Source of the DNA: an archaeon | GTDB lineage: Archaea > Aenigmatarchaeota > Aenigmatarchaeia > GW2011-AR5 | Length of the DNA: 64,000 nt | NCBI GenBank assembly: GCA_028279825.1 | Contig: JANQNA010000001.1 | Coordinates: 57,681 to 121,680, forward strand | Reading direction: 5' to 3' | In this document: in pieces, positions 48,154 to 56,522 of the stretch | How positions within the stretch are numbered: position 1 is the stretch's first letter | Layout of the letters: the number at the start of each line of letters is the position of its first letter | Notes under the pieces: generated by a model | The model's input: the letters and a program-made list of their open reading frames with translations, nothing else | Databases searched by the model: none | Told to the model about the DNA's origin: nothing | Program-made: the position numbers and the translations under genes

Positions 48154-49188
48154 ATGGGAGAAATACATTTAGGTTTGACGGAAAAGGCCCACATGCGAGA
48201 AAAACCAGAGGGAGGAAAAGAGGTTTTTCTTTACATGGATGAGCAACCGGAAGTCAAGGATTATGACCTGAGACAATCACCAAGGTTCTGGTTAAGTTGT
48301 TACAGGAGTCTTTACGGGGATGGGGCCACCAGAATTGCATCACCTGAAAATCCGCTAGTTACGCCTTCAGCGGGTGCTTTGTCGTTTATATATGATGAAA
48401 CTGGCAAGATAGGATACGTTGCTATGGCGCAGAAAGATGGCGGTGCGCCGAGAGATCCTGGTTTCAGAGTACCAAGAAACGGCTTCCCGCAAAGCGAGGA
48501 CGACTGGTATTCAATGGCACATCTCTGGAGAGAAGCCTACGAAGAGGGTATATTTCTCACGAGATCTAAAGAATTGGTTCTACCGCAAAGCGGAGAAGGC
48601 GAAGGAGAAATAATGAGAAGGGCTGTATTTATTCAGGGAAAAACACCTCTAAGAATAAGAGGTACAAAAAGAGTTCCTATAGAATTTTTGGACGGTCCTG
48701 ACAAGTTAAGTATCTACAGAGGTGAAGACCACATCAAAACTGTTGATGGATATGTAAGCTGGACACCAGAGACCGGTTTCAATTTCATAAAACCAATGGT
48801 AGTTGAACATCCGATGGAGGATTTGTTACTAGTGGATCCGGAAACATTCCCAAATGGAGATTTGATCGGAAGAGATTATTGTGTAATAGATCTTAAACAC
48901 CTGCAAGGAAAAGTGTTTGGAGACATCATACATGAAACTGTACATCGTTTGAAAGAAGGTAGTGAATTTAGAAGTGATGTAAATGTTTTTGAAAGAGACG
49001 ATAGATTCTTTACAGACAAAGTTCCAAGATCAGTACTATGTAGTTTTGAATATGATGGTCAACCTGTTTATCCTGTAGACTGGATGAGAGAAAGTTTTGA
49101 CTTCTTGAGAAGACCTGACGTGGAAAAGGCTCTCAATGGTGCGTTCAGATTCTCTGGATACGAAAGGAAGCTGTTAGAAAGATCATAA
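48154..49188 (+). CDS. Unidentified protein with Nudix-like segment
   Basis: 344 residues, no signal or membrane helix. Residues around 88-135 read GYVAMAQKDGGAPRDPGFRVPRNGFPQSEDDWYSMAHLWREAYEEGIFL. The R-E-A-Y-E-E-G resembles the core of a Nudix box but is one residue short and its upstream G-x5-E is only loosely matched, so activity is uncertain. A later EDHIKTVDGYVSWTPETGF and DLKHLQGKVFGDIIHETVHRL give further strands/helices. TAATG overlap couples it to the IMPase-like gene. Confidence 0.6.
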   Translation: MGEIHLGLTEKAHMREKPEGGKEVFLYMDEQPEVKDYDLRQSPRFWLSCYRSLYGDGATRIASPENPLVTPSAGALSFIYDETGKIGYVAMAQKDGGAPRDPGFRVPRNGFPQSEDDWYSMAHLWREAYEEGIFLTRSKELVLPQSGEGEGEIMRRAVFIQGKTPLRIRGTKRVPIEFLDGPDKLSIYRGEDHIKTVDGYVSWTPETGFNFIKPMVVEHPMEDLLLVDPETFPNGDLIGRDYCVIDLKHLQGKVFGDIIHETVHRLKEGSEFRSDVNVFERDDRFFTDKVPRSVLCSFEYDGQPVYPVDWMRESFDFLRRPDVEKALNGAFRFSGYERKLLERS

Positions 49189-50069
49189 TGATCGATATAC
49201 TTGAAGTATGCAAGAAAGCTGCGAAGGCTGGTGGCGATGCCGTTGTAAACTATAAACCCACAAAGTTCATGCACAAGGCTGATAAATACAAACCTGGTCA
49301 TGCACTAGTTACGCCGGCAGACTTTATGTCACAAGAGGCTGTGTTGAAAGAAGTTAAGAATGATATTGGTGCTTACGTAATAACGGAAGAGTACATAGAT
49401 AATCCTGATTTGAAAGGCAGGTTAATTCTTTCTGGAAATTTAGAAAAAATGATAGGAAGTCGTGTTTACATTATAGATGAACTTGACGGTACAAGCGGTT
49501 TTGCTATCGGACATTATGAATGGGCTGTGTCTGTTGGTTGTGTTGAAAATTTGGAGCATGTAGCAGGAGCAATATTCGCTCCGAAGATTGATGGTGGTAC
49601 ACTTTTCTATGCTTCTAAAGGTGACGGAGCTTACGCGCTATCGCGCGGACGTAAAGAAAAGTTACAAGTGTTGACAAGAGATAAAATGGAAGAGGCTTAT
49701 GTCATATTTGGTGTTGATAACTTTCTGAAAAGATATCCTGAACATAATAAACTCTTGACGGAAGTCGGAAACTCTGTAAGGACGGTGAACAGCAACGGAT
49801 CATGTGCTATAGCCATGGGTATCGTTGCTGCCGGCAGAGCAGATGTTTTGATTCAACCTTTACATTCTTGCTGGGACTGGGCAGCAGGCAAAGTTCTCAT
49901 AGAAGAAGCTGGTGGTAAAATGGTTTTCTATGAAATGGAAAATGGGGAAATAAACGTTGTTGATACCCTTGAACCAAAACACTATGATCCTTCAAAGAAA
50001 GTTGTTGGTTTTGTTGCAGGTAATCCAAACATTGTTGACAATATAATTGGTATGCTGGTGGGTGAATAA
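49188..50069 (+). CDS. Inositol monophosphatase-family phosphatase
   Basis: 293 residues. IMPase/FBPase-like: VTPADFMSQEAVLKEV (motif near 40-50), EEYIDNPDLKG (Glu), YIIDELDGTSGFAIGHYEWAVSVG, which keeps D-x-L-D-G-T with Glu in place of the usual Pro, and CWDWAAGKVLIEEAGGKMV. Metal-dependent sugar or inositol phosphate hydrolysis. It overlaps its predecessor (TAATG) and is followed by a second IMPase gene one base later. The altered D-E-L-D-G-T may change specificity. Confidence 0.88.
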   Translation: MIDILEVCKKAAKAGGDAVVNYKPTKFMHKADKYKPGHALVTPADFMSQEAVLKEVKNDIGAYVITEEYIDNPDLKGRLILSGNLEKMIGSRVYIIDELDGTSGFAIGHYEWAVSVGCVENLEHVAGAIFAPKIDGGTLFYASKGDGAYALSRGRKEKLQVLTRDKMEEAYVIFGVDNFLKRYPEHNKLLTEVGNSVRTVNSNGSCAIAMGIVAAGRADVLIQPLHSCWDWAAGKVLIEEAGGKMVFYEMENGEINVVDTLEPKHYDPSKKVVGFVAGNPNIVDNIIGMLVGE

Positions 50070-50070
50070 A

Positions 50071-50853
50071 ATGTATGAAAGAGAACTTAATCGTGCAAAA
50101 GATGTTGCTGTATTAGCAGGAAAAATACATATGAAAAATTTAGGTAGAGTTGGTGTAGAATATAAAGGAAGAGAATTGGTAACGGAGAGTGATAGAGAAG
50201 CCAATGAATTTATTCTGCATGAATTAAGTCCATTTGGTCATGGAATAGTTTCCGAGGAAGCAGATGATGTTGAAACAGGTTCTCCACTTAAATGGTATGT
50301 TGATCCTTTGGATGGTACAGCGTATTTTGCTTATGGTTTAGGTGCATTCACTGTATCCATTGGTTTAGCAAAAGACGATATACCTGTTGGAGGTGTTGTT
50401 TATAATCCATATACAGGAGATCTTTATTTTGCAACAGATATTAGTTATTTTGAAAATGGACACCATGGGATAAAAAGAGCTGGTCGTATTTCTCATCCTA
50501 ATGATATTGGAGATTCTACAGTTGCCATTAACGGTACACAATACAAGGATCATGAGAGATTCTTGAAGCTACAGCAAGCGTTTTCAATACCACATATACG
50601 AAGAAACATAACAGCTGGCTTTGCTGCTGCAGAGGAGCTTTCAAACGTTGCATTTGAAAGACGTGATGGTTATGCGGCAATAAACCAAAGACCGTGGGAC
50701 ATTGCTGCAGGTGGATTTATAGCTGAGAAGGCAGGTGCTGCTCTTGTGGATTTTCAGGGCAATCCATGGACACTTGAAACATCGGATATAATAGCCGGGC
50801 ACCCAAAACTTGTGGAACAGTTGTTAAGAAGAATAGAAGAAGTCGGTCTATAA
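50071..50853 (+). CDS. Inositol monophosphatase-family phosphatase (second)
   Basis: 260 residues from ATG 50071, with SD gggtga 5-6 bases upstream. VTESDREANEFILHEL, GIVSEEAD (EE), YVDPLDGTAYFAYGLGAFTVSIGLA with canonical D-P-L-D-G-T, and PWDIAAGGFIAEKAGAAL (W-D-x-A-A-G). Could supply IMP or FBP phosphatase activity, for example for archaeal lipid inositol or gluconeogenesis. The tandem pair and their difference at the metal loop suggest a substrate split. The 3' end overlaps the minus-strand RibL-like gene by 6 bases. Confidence 0.9.
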   Translation: MYERELNRAKDVAVLAGKIHMKNLGRVGVEYKGRELVTESDREANEFILHELSPFGHGIVSEEADDVETGSPLKWYVDPLDGTAYFAYGLGAFTVSIGLAKDDIPVGGVVYNPYTGDLYFATDISYFENGHHGIKRAGRISHPNDIGDSTVAINGTQYKDHERFLKLQQAFSIPHIRRNITAGFAAAEELSNVAFERRDGYAAINQRPWDIAAGGFIAEKAGAALVDFQGNPWTLETSDIIAGHPKLVEQLLRRIEEVGL

Positions 50854-51210
50854 ACATCTGGTTTTGTAATCTTTGTGACAATTGAACTTTGCTATTGCTA
50901 TCTTCTTCTTTTTAACATAATCTGCTACACCTTTTGGCAAGCGCTGGTCATAGCCAAGAACGATGACTTCTGGTTTGTGTTTTTTGACGGTAGCCACAAA
51001 ACTAATTGGTGAACCGATAACAACTTTGTCTGCTATATGCAATGACCTTAACTTGCGGGCGCGTTCCTTTGCCGGTAAAGCATAACTTTTTTTATTGTGC
51101 TTGTCATGTGCTACAACCACCGTCAGGTTCCCTAGTTTTTTTGATTTGCGAAGCAACCATTTGTGGCCTGGATGTATTTTGTTGAATTTACCGCCGGTCA
51201 GAATTCTCAT
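50848..51210 (-). CDS. Cytidylyltransferase-like nucleotidyltransferase (RibL/TagD type)
   Basis: 120 residues. ILTGGKFNKIHPGHKWLLRKSKKLGNLTVVVAHDKHNKKSYALPAKERARKLRSLHIADKVVIGSPISF. H-P-G-H is the nucleotide-binding HxGH, and the following R-x-x-x-L region corresponds to ISSTKIK-type elements; VIVLGYDQRL is also typical. Fits archaeal FAD synthase RibL or a CTP:glycerol-3-phosphate type enzyme. FAD use by TrxB makes RibL plausible. Co-directional with RuBisCO downstream of it. Confidence 0.8.
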   Translation of the reverse strand: MRILTGGKFNKIHPGHKWLLRKSKKLGNLTVVVAHDKHNKKSYALPAKERARKLRSLHIADKVVIGSPISFVATVKKHKPEVIVLGYDQRLPKGVADYVKKKKIAIAKFNCHKDYKTRCL

Positions 51211-51214
51211 TTGA

Positions 51215-52456
51215 TCACTTAGGTTTTAAGTGTCCCCATTTTTTTAAAGCTTGTGCAAGCTCTTTATGATTCTTAGAATATTCCTCTAAACTCACTCTTT
51301 TATTGTGCGCCTCAATGGCCTGCATTGACGCTGTCGCCCCGGCGCGGGTTCCTTTAGGATGACCGTGGATGCCGCCTGAAACCAGAAGGCATATATCATT
51401 ACCTAGAATTTTTAACACGTCCGGTACAAGGCCAGGGTGAATACCGCCTGAAGATACAGGCAATGCCTGTTTGTGCACAGTTTTTTCCATCAGCGCTTCT
51501 TTGTTTTGAAGTATCTCTTCCTTTGTTCCCACTAACTTTCCGACAACCGTACCTATGTGAATCTGGTCGACACCAATCATTCTCATTAGCTTCGCAAGAA
51601 ACTTCATAGTCATCCCGTGATTACCGCGATCAAAGGACGCATGCATTGCACGGTGTGCATGAATAGCAAGATTGTAGTCACCACACACGTTTCTCATAGT
51701 CTGCACAGCAGCTGTGCCACAAGTAACAACATCAATCATTGCGTATTCCCATCCATAGTTGTGTAACATCCTAGCCCGTTTTTCCATCAAGTGTGTCGGA
51801 CCTGTTATGTTGATTAAAGCAGATTTTTTATCTCCTGTTACCTTTTCAGCTTTGTCTCTCATTTTTGTCAGGAACCTTACACGGTCTTCAAAACGATTGA
51901 AACTCGTGGACGTGAGATTTTCATCATCCTTGACCAAATCAAAACCGCCCATCCATGTTTCAAAACCAATCTTGGCGTGTTCTGCAGCAGACCAGCCGAT
52001 CTTCGGTTTAGATACAGCACCTGTCAACGGGCGACCTCTGACCTTCATTCTTTTCAAGACGCCGACACCGTATTTTGGTCCTTTGTAACTGCGTAAGTAT
52101 ACTTTAGGCAAGTGAACATCCACTAACCTTAGTGTTTTGAGAGCTTTCATTCCAAATATGTTTCCAGCTATCCCTGAAAGAAGTTGTGGCGCGTTACCTT
52201 TCTCCCAAAGACCGATAGGGTAGGCAACTTTACAGTAGTTTTTCTTTATGTTAAAAGCTGTAGCCATCGTACTTTTTACTCTTTTTGGCATGTTTGTCAA
52301 AGTAGTCCATGTGCCGGCGGAACTTTCGGAAGCTATGCGGCCTGCTGCTTCACGGGTAGATACTCCGGCTGGCTGGAAGTGAAATTCAACAACAATATCC
52401 GTGGCCTTTGGCCTGTAATTATTTTTTACGAAATCTGTGTACCAGTCAACTGACAT
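51215..52456 (-). CDS. rbcL: Ribulose-bisphosphate carboxylase, form III
   Basis: 413 residues. Fixes CO2 onto RuBP. N-terminal domain with ESSAGTWTTL; first catalytic K in VSKPKIGW; carbamylated Lys and metal acids in GGFDLVKDDENL; His in IHAHRAMHAS; loop 6 HIGTVVGKLVG with its Lys; phosphate loops VSSGGIHPG and SGGIHGHPKG. These are intact, so the enzyme should be active. The length and the archaeal context point to form III, working in AMP/nucleoside salvage to make 3-phosphoglycerate, although AMP phosphorylase and R15P isomerase are not in the window. Confidence 0.93.
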   Translation of the reverse strand: MSVDWYTDFVKNNYRPKATDIVVEFHFQPAGVSTREAAGRIASESSAGTWTTLTNMPKRVKSTMATAFNIKKNYCKVAYPIGLWEKGNAPQLLSGIAGNIFGMKALKTLRLVDVHLPKVYLRSYKGPKYGVGVLKRMKVRGRPLTGAVSKPKIGWSAAEHAKIGFETWMGGFDLVKDDENLTSTSFNRFEDRVRFLTKMRDKAEKVTGDKKSALINITGPTHLMEKRARMLHNYGWEYAMIDVVTCGTAAVQTMRNVCGDYNLAIHAHRAMHASFDRGNHGMTMKFLAKLMRMIGVDQIHIGTVVGKLVGTKEEILQNKEALMEKTVHKQALPVSSGGIHPGLVPDVLKILGNDICLLVSGGIHGHPKGTRAGATASMQAIEAHNKRVSLEEYSKNHKELAQALKKWGHLKPK

Positions 52457-52487
52457 AAGAATATGTAATTACGGATAGTAATAAAGA

Positions 52488-54125
52488 TTACTCGTGTGTG
52501 AAAACGGCGTTAATGCCAGACTTGACTATCTTCTCAATACGCACAAAGCCAAATCTTTCGAACTGCACTTCACTGCCAACCTTTACTTTTGACAGATTAA
52601 CTTCGCCATAACCTTTTATTTCGCCGGTGGGCATCAACACTCTTACAGGCACGTTCTTTGCAGGAACCCATTGTATCTTTGGCAGGGCCTTCAGTTCGGT
52701 ACCGGTATACTTGGATATGTTGCCCAATTTTATGTTTGCCAAATCTTTGAGACGTACTTCTAAACCTTTATAGGCCTCGAAATCTTTGTCATCAATGTAG
52801 AAAGTTTCAGTCAAAGAAAAGCTCCTAAAGCCCCGCTTTTGTTCCGGATGCAGAGGAACATTCAATTTCTTCGTTTTGAGTCCCTTTACAACTATTCTCT
52901 TTGGATTTGGAATGAAGAAATATCTGTTTGCCTCTTTGTCGATAATCTTCCTGTTGTAGGCGGCCAGATTTTCAAAAGACACAGTAATATCTGAAGGCTT
53001 TGGGCCTATATCTATGATTATCTGTCTCAATGCTTCAGGCTGGAAGCCCCGCCGCCTAAAGGCGCGTAGCGTAGCGACCCTTGAATCATCCCAACCCATA
53101 AACTTGTGGCGTTCTATGCCTTCCCTTATTAACGTCTTGCTCAGAACCATGTCAGACATTGATAGTCTGCCTAAAGTGATTACATTAGGGTAATTCCAGC
53201 CAAGATGCTGGTACATGTAACGCTGTTTGACTTCGTTTGTTGAGTGTTCCTGGCCTCTCATGATATGAGTGACATTAAGAAGGTGATCGTCAATTCCGGA
53301 AGCAAAATTATAAAGCGGCCATACATATTTCTTCACAGTTGGATGTTTTGGCTTGTCCACTATTCTCATAGCAGGCCAGTCACGAACAGCAGGATTCTTT
53401 GCGGCCATATCCGTTTTTATTCTCAACACCGCCTCCCCTTCCTTGAACTTATGGGAAAGCATCTTCTTCCACAGTTTCGTGTTTGTCTTTACATCGTTGA
53501 AACGACAAGGACATGATTTGCCGGCATCCCTGTATTTCTTCCATTTTTCCTCACAGGTACAGACATATGCTGCATGTATTGAGACAAGTTTGTCAGCGAT
53601 TTTGTAGTAAATAGTAAAACGCTTGGAGGCCATTATTTCCTGACTCCATTTTATCTTCAGCCATTTCAAATCTTCCTTGATCCATTTGTAGAACCTCTTT
53701 TCAGGAACCTTTACTTTGGGATCAGTATCATCAAATCTTAAAATCATTTTACCGTTGTATTTTTTTGCGTATTCGTCACTCAGAATGGCCGGTCTTGCGT
53801 TACCCACATGCAGAGCTCCGTCAGGATTAGGCGCGAAACGTACAACAAACTTTTCCCTGCCAAGCTCTAAATCAGGCAAACCTTTCTTTTCTGCACGTTT
53901 TACAGGGGCGTATCCACCCATTTTGTCTAACTCGGATCTCTGCTGATTCAGGCTCATCTTATTGATTTTTTCGACCACGAAGGCTACTTCTGAGTTAAGG
54001 GCCTGGACGTTAGCACGCATTTCAGGGTGTTCAGAGAGAATTCTCCCTACAACACTCTTTGGCTGCGCAACTCCGTCATGTTCTATTGCGTTAAATAGTG
54101 CGTATTTTCTAATCAGTTCTTCCAA
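52488..54125 (-). CDS. gltX: Glutamyl-tRNA synthetase (archaeal, GlnRS-type C-terminus)
   Basis: 545 residues. Charges tRNA-Glu (and perhaps tRNA-Gln). FVVRFAPNPDGALHVGNARPAILSDEYA gives the class I HIGH-like motif (HVGN), LRFDDTDPKVKVPEKRFYKWIKEDL is conserved, and the KMSKS-like position is MVLSKTLIREG. The C-terminal beta-barrels (KGLKTKKLNVPLHPEQKRGFRSFSLTETFYIDDKDF) are archaeal/eukaryotic type. N-terminal helical region (1-95) as usual in archaea. Confidence 0.96.
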   Translation of the reverse strand: MEELIRKYALFNAIEHDGVAQPKSVVGRILSEHPEMRANVQALNSEVAFVVEKINKMSLNQQRSELDKMGGYAPVKRAEKKGLPDLELGREKFVVRFAPNPDGALHVGNARPAILSDEYAKKYNGKMILRFDDTDPKVKVPEKRFYKWIKEDLKWLKIKWSQEIMASKRFTIYYKIADKLVSIHAAYVCTCEEKWKKYRDAGKSCPCRFNDVKTNTKLWKKMLSHKFKEGEAVLRIKTDMAAKNPAVRDWPAMRIVDKPKHPTVKKYVWPLYNFASGIDDHLLNVTHIMRGQEHSTNEVKQRYMYQHLGWNYPNVITLGRLSMSDMVLSKTLIREGIERHKFMGWDDSRVATLRAFRRRGFQPEALRQIIIDIGPKPSDITVSFENLAAYNRKIIDKEANRYFFIPNPKRIVVKGLKTKKLNVPLHPEQKRGFRSFSLTETFYIDDKDFEAYKGLEVRLKDLANIKLGNISKYTGTELKALPKIQWVPAKNVPVRVLMPTGEIKGYGEVNLSKVKVGSEVQFERFGFVRIEKIVKSGINAVFTHE

Positions 54126-54169
54126 GAAGAAACACCTTTTAATTAATATGGATAACAGAAGATTTAAAG

Positions 54170-54763
54170 GTGATTAACATCGAAAAATTTTACCACGAGA
54201 ATATGGAATTTGAGGTACCTGGCAGTGTTTACTACCCCAGGGAGGATTCTCTGCTAATGGCAAAAATAATAGAAAACGCCAATATCCATGGTTCTGTTCT
54301 GGAAATTGGCTGCGGATCCGGTTTTTTGTCGATTTTGCTTGCTAAGAGAGATGCTTCCGTTACGGCTGTAGATGTTAATAAAGAGGCCATAGAAGCTTCC
54401 CAATTAAACTGTGACACTAATAATGTCGAAATAAAGCTGTTTTTATCGGATTTGTTCGAGAAAGTGGAGGGTAAATTCGATGTTATTGTGTTCAATCCTC
54501 CCTACCTTCCGGTAGAAGAAGGTGAAACCGACGAAACATACGCAGGCGGGTCAACAGGCAGGGAAACTATAGAAAGATTTGTTCTAGAGGTCAAAAAACA
54601 CCTAAATCCTAATGGTACAGTGTATTTGGTTATTTCTTCTTTGACGGGCGAGGCAGAAGTAAAGAAGCTTTTTGAAAAAGAGGGTTTAACTGTGGAAACT
54701 GCCGCAAAAGAAAAAGTCCCCTGGGAAGAGTTAATAATAATAAAAGCTTTCTTGAACAATTAG
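54170..54763 (+). CDS. PrmC/HemK-like methyltransferase (Mtq2 type)
   Basis: 197 residues. Class I AdoMet fold: VYYPREDSLLMAKII (family start), VLEIGCGSGFLSILLAKRDASVTAVDVNKEAIEAS and the catalytic N-P-P-Y in VFNPPYLPVEE. The archaeal homolog methylates the GGQ Gln of release factor aRF1 with Trm112. The start is GTG 54170 inside an AAAGGTGAT stretch, with no other in-frame candidate nearby. It is divergent from gltX. Confidence 0.9.
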   Translation: MINIEKFYHENMEFEVPGSVYYPREDSLLMAKIIENANIHGSVLEIGCGSGFLSILLAKRDASVTAVDVNKEAIEASQLNCDTNNVEIKLFLSDLFEKVEGKFDVIVFNPPYLPVEEGETDETYAGGSTGRETIERFVLEVKKHLNPNGTVYLVISSLTGEAEVKKLFEKEGLTVETAAKEKVPWEELIIIKAFLNN

Positions 54764-54767
54764 TTTT

Positions 54768-55157
54768 ATGATGTCAATGGATAGCTTACTTGGCTGTATT
54801 GCCACAGAAGCTATGGAGGCAGAAGGATGGCCAAGAAGGCATAGATATGTTATTGGTACTCCTCCTGAGACTTTTCAAATTAAACCAGACTGGATTGACA
54901 TTCTAGCCCCGTATATTGATAGAGATGGTGGCAGTCGTACAGTAATGCCTTCCGGCAAAGCAGAAGTTGAAATATGGTTGGACAGGGAACTAGACCCTGA
55001 GACAATTCGAGAACTTAGAGTTGCAGGTTATACAATAAAACCACCTGCTTGTCCTTATGAAAGAGAATGTGGTAATGAAGGTTGTGAATACAAACCTCTT
55101 GAGTTTAAACTTAGACTTGAACGTCAGGAAGACGGTTCTCTTGAGTGGGTTGAATAA
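54768..55157 (+). CDS. Unidentified small protein with Cys cluster
   Basis: 129 residues (ATG 54768, 54771 or 54777 possible). GCIATEAMEAEGWPRRHRYVIGTPPETFQIKPDWIDILAPYIDRDGGSRTV, then AEVEIWLDRELDPETIRELRVAGYTIKPPACPYERECGNEGCEYKPLEF. C-P-Y-E-R-E-C-G-N-E-G-C looks like a compact zinc site. I recognise no family. It follows the methyltransferase by 4 bases. Confidence 0.6.
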   Translation: MMSMDSLLGCIATEAMEAEGWPRRHRYVIGTPPETFQIKPDWIDILAPYIDRDGGSRTVMPSGKAEVEIWLDRELDPETIRELRVAGYTIKPPACPYERECGNEGCEYKPLEFKLRLERQEDGSLEWVE

Positions 55158-55159
55158 TT

Positions 55160-55384
55160 ATGGGCTGTTTTAATTGCGGTAAGAAAGGGAAAAGGATGTA
55201 TGGGTACACTATCTGTGATTCATGCAAATCAAAACTGGGATTATTCAGGGATGAAACAATAAAGAGATATGGAAAGAATCTGGGAAAGGAAGTTGAAAGA
55301 AGATTAGATCTTCTGGAAAGGGATTATAAAAAGAAGAGAATTAAACTTCTATATATCAAGGAACGGCTGAAACGTATTAGGTGA
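55160..55384 (+). CDS. Small zinc-ribbon protein with coiled coil
   Basis: 74 residues. MGCFNCGKKGKRMYGYTICDSCKSKLGLF gives C-x-x-C...C-x-x-C, a zinc ribbon; the rest (YGKNLGKEVERRLDLLERDYKKKRIKLLYIKERLKRIR) is a basic coiled coil. It may bind nucleic acid or the ribosome. It lies two bases after the previous gene. Confidence 0.65.
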   Translation: MGCFNCGKKGKRMYGYTICDSCKSKLGLFRDETIKRYGKNLGKEVERRLDLLERDYKKKRIKLLYIKERLKRIR

Positions 55385-55388
55385 TTAT

Positions 55389-55568
55389 ATGACAGATCCA
55401 CGCGCTGCAAGAATGCGGTATGAATTTTTTGTACATGATGGAGTTAGTGAGGATAATAGAAAACCTCCAGTATATCCAACAGGTACCGAAGTAGAAGTAG
55501 TGGCCACCTATGTTTTTAACAGAAAAACGGGTCACCTTGAAATCAAAAAAGGGCCAGAGAAAACTTAA
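55389..55568 (+). CDS. 59-residue unidentified protein
   Basis: Read directly: ATG 55389 with SD aggtga 5 bases upstream, TAA at 55566. It starts MTDPRAARMRYEFFVHDGVS and contains TEVEVVATYVFNRKTGHLEIKK. The strand pattern suggests a small beta protein. No Cys. SD, tight spacing to the previous gene (4 bases) and normal composition support coding. Confidence 0.6.
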   Translation: MTDPRAARMRYEFFVHDGVSEDNRKPPVYPTGTEVEVVATYVFNRKTGHLEIKKGPEKT

Positions 55569-55592
55569 GAGTCTTGCATCTAATTTCTTACT

Positions 55593-56360
55593 ATGCCGGT
55601 AAATGCACCAATGGAGTACTTCAAAGCAGAAGAAAAGTTTAACCAGGCGAAGAATAAAGCCGATAAGATAGCTGCTTTAGAGGAAATGATAAGGCTTATG
55701 CCAAGGCATCATGGCAGTGAAAATGCGTTAGCGCAGCTGAAAGCACGACTCGCCAAGCTGAAGAAAGAGGGTGAGAAGAAAGGCGCGCGTAAAATCGGAT
55801 TGAAGAAAGAAGGCGACGCGCAGATATGCATTCTTGGCGTCACAAACAGCGGCAAATCAACATTGCTTCGCAAAGTAACAGGCGCAAAACCGAAGGTATC
55901 CTCAACTCCGTATACAACCACAAAACCGCAGGTTGGCATGATGGATTATTGCGGAGTTAAGGTGCAGCTGGTTGAAATACCAGCCACTTTTGAGCCTGAA
56001 TATATGAGCATAGCACGCGGATGTGATGCTATAATAATCACCGGTGATGACGAAGAAGTGAAAAAGGTTATGAAGAACAGCTTTATACGGCAAAAGAGCA
56101 TAAAGTTGAGCGCTGACGACTATAATCTGAAGGGTAAGATATGGAACACACTTGGACTAATGGTTGTCTATACAAAGAAGACAAAGACTGCTATGTCATT
56201 GCCTATTGGCGCGTCAGTAAAGGATTTTGCGTCAAAGATACACAAGGACTTCATCAAAGACTTTCGCTTCGCTCGGATACAGAGAAAAGGCAGATTAATA
56301 CAGGCGGGACTAAAGTATAAACTACAGAACAACGACATCGTTGAATTGTATATGGGATAA
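55593..56360 (+). CDS. DRG/OBG-like GTPase with TGS domain, degenerate
   Basis: 255 residues, shorter than DRG (about 365). N-terminal helical hairpin (EKFNQAKNKADKIAALEEMIRLMPRHHGSENALAQLKARLAKLK) as in DRG proteins, P-loop GVTNSGKSTLLRKVTGAKPKVSSTPYTTTKPQVGMMDYCGVKVQLVEIPA, then a shortened G domain with no clear N-K-x-D, and a C-terminal TGS domain (AMSLPIGASVKDFASKIHKDFIKDFRFARIQ...NDIVELYMG). G3 D-x-x-G reads E-I-P-A. It probably binds nucleotide and RNA but hydrolysis is doubtful. Confidence 0.85.
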   Translation: MPVNAPMEYFKAEEKFNQAKNKADKIAALEEMIRLMPRHHGSENALAQLKARLAKLKKEGEKKGARKIGLKKEGDAQICILGVTNSGKSTLLRKVTGAKPKVSSTPYTTTKPQVGMMDYCGVKVQLVEIPATFEPEYMSIARGCDAIIITGDDEEVKKVMKNSFIRQKSIKLSADDYNLKGKIWNTLGLMVVYTKKTKTAMSLPIGASVKDFASKIHKDFIKDFRFARIQRKGRLIQAGLKYKLQNNDIVELYMG

Positions 56361-56362
56361 TT

Positions 56363-56521
56363 ATGGCAAGTGGCAGCTGGTTCAGATACATTGTGGGAAT
56401 AGTACTTTCAATAGACGTAGTAAGAGTATCATTGACCAGCGGCAAAATAGAGGCAACAACAACCATACTGGCTGTTATTTTCCTGTTGCTGGCCCTGTTA
56501 TATCTGGTAAAGAGGTTCTAA
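56363..56521 (+). CDS. 52-residue membrane protein
   Basis: Read directly: ATG 56363, TAA 56519. MASGSWFRYIVGIVLSIDVVRVS, then SGKIEATTTILAVIFLLLALLYLVKRF, with two hydrophobic segments (about 8-22 and 33-48). It begins 2 bases after the GTPase stop and ends one base before the next ATG, so it is a middle gene of an operon. Confidence 0.6.
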   Translation: MASGSWFRYIVGIVLSIDVVRVSLTSGKIEATTTILAVIFLLLALLYLVKRF

Positions 56522-56522
56522 T

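Noticed and set aside
48419..48613. 64-codon frame inside the gene at 48154
   Set aside because: Fully overlapped by a longer, better supported frame on the same strand.
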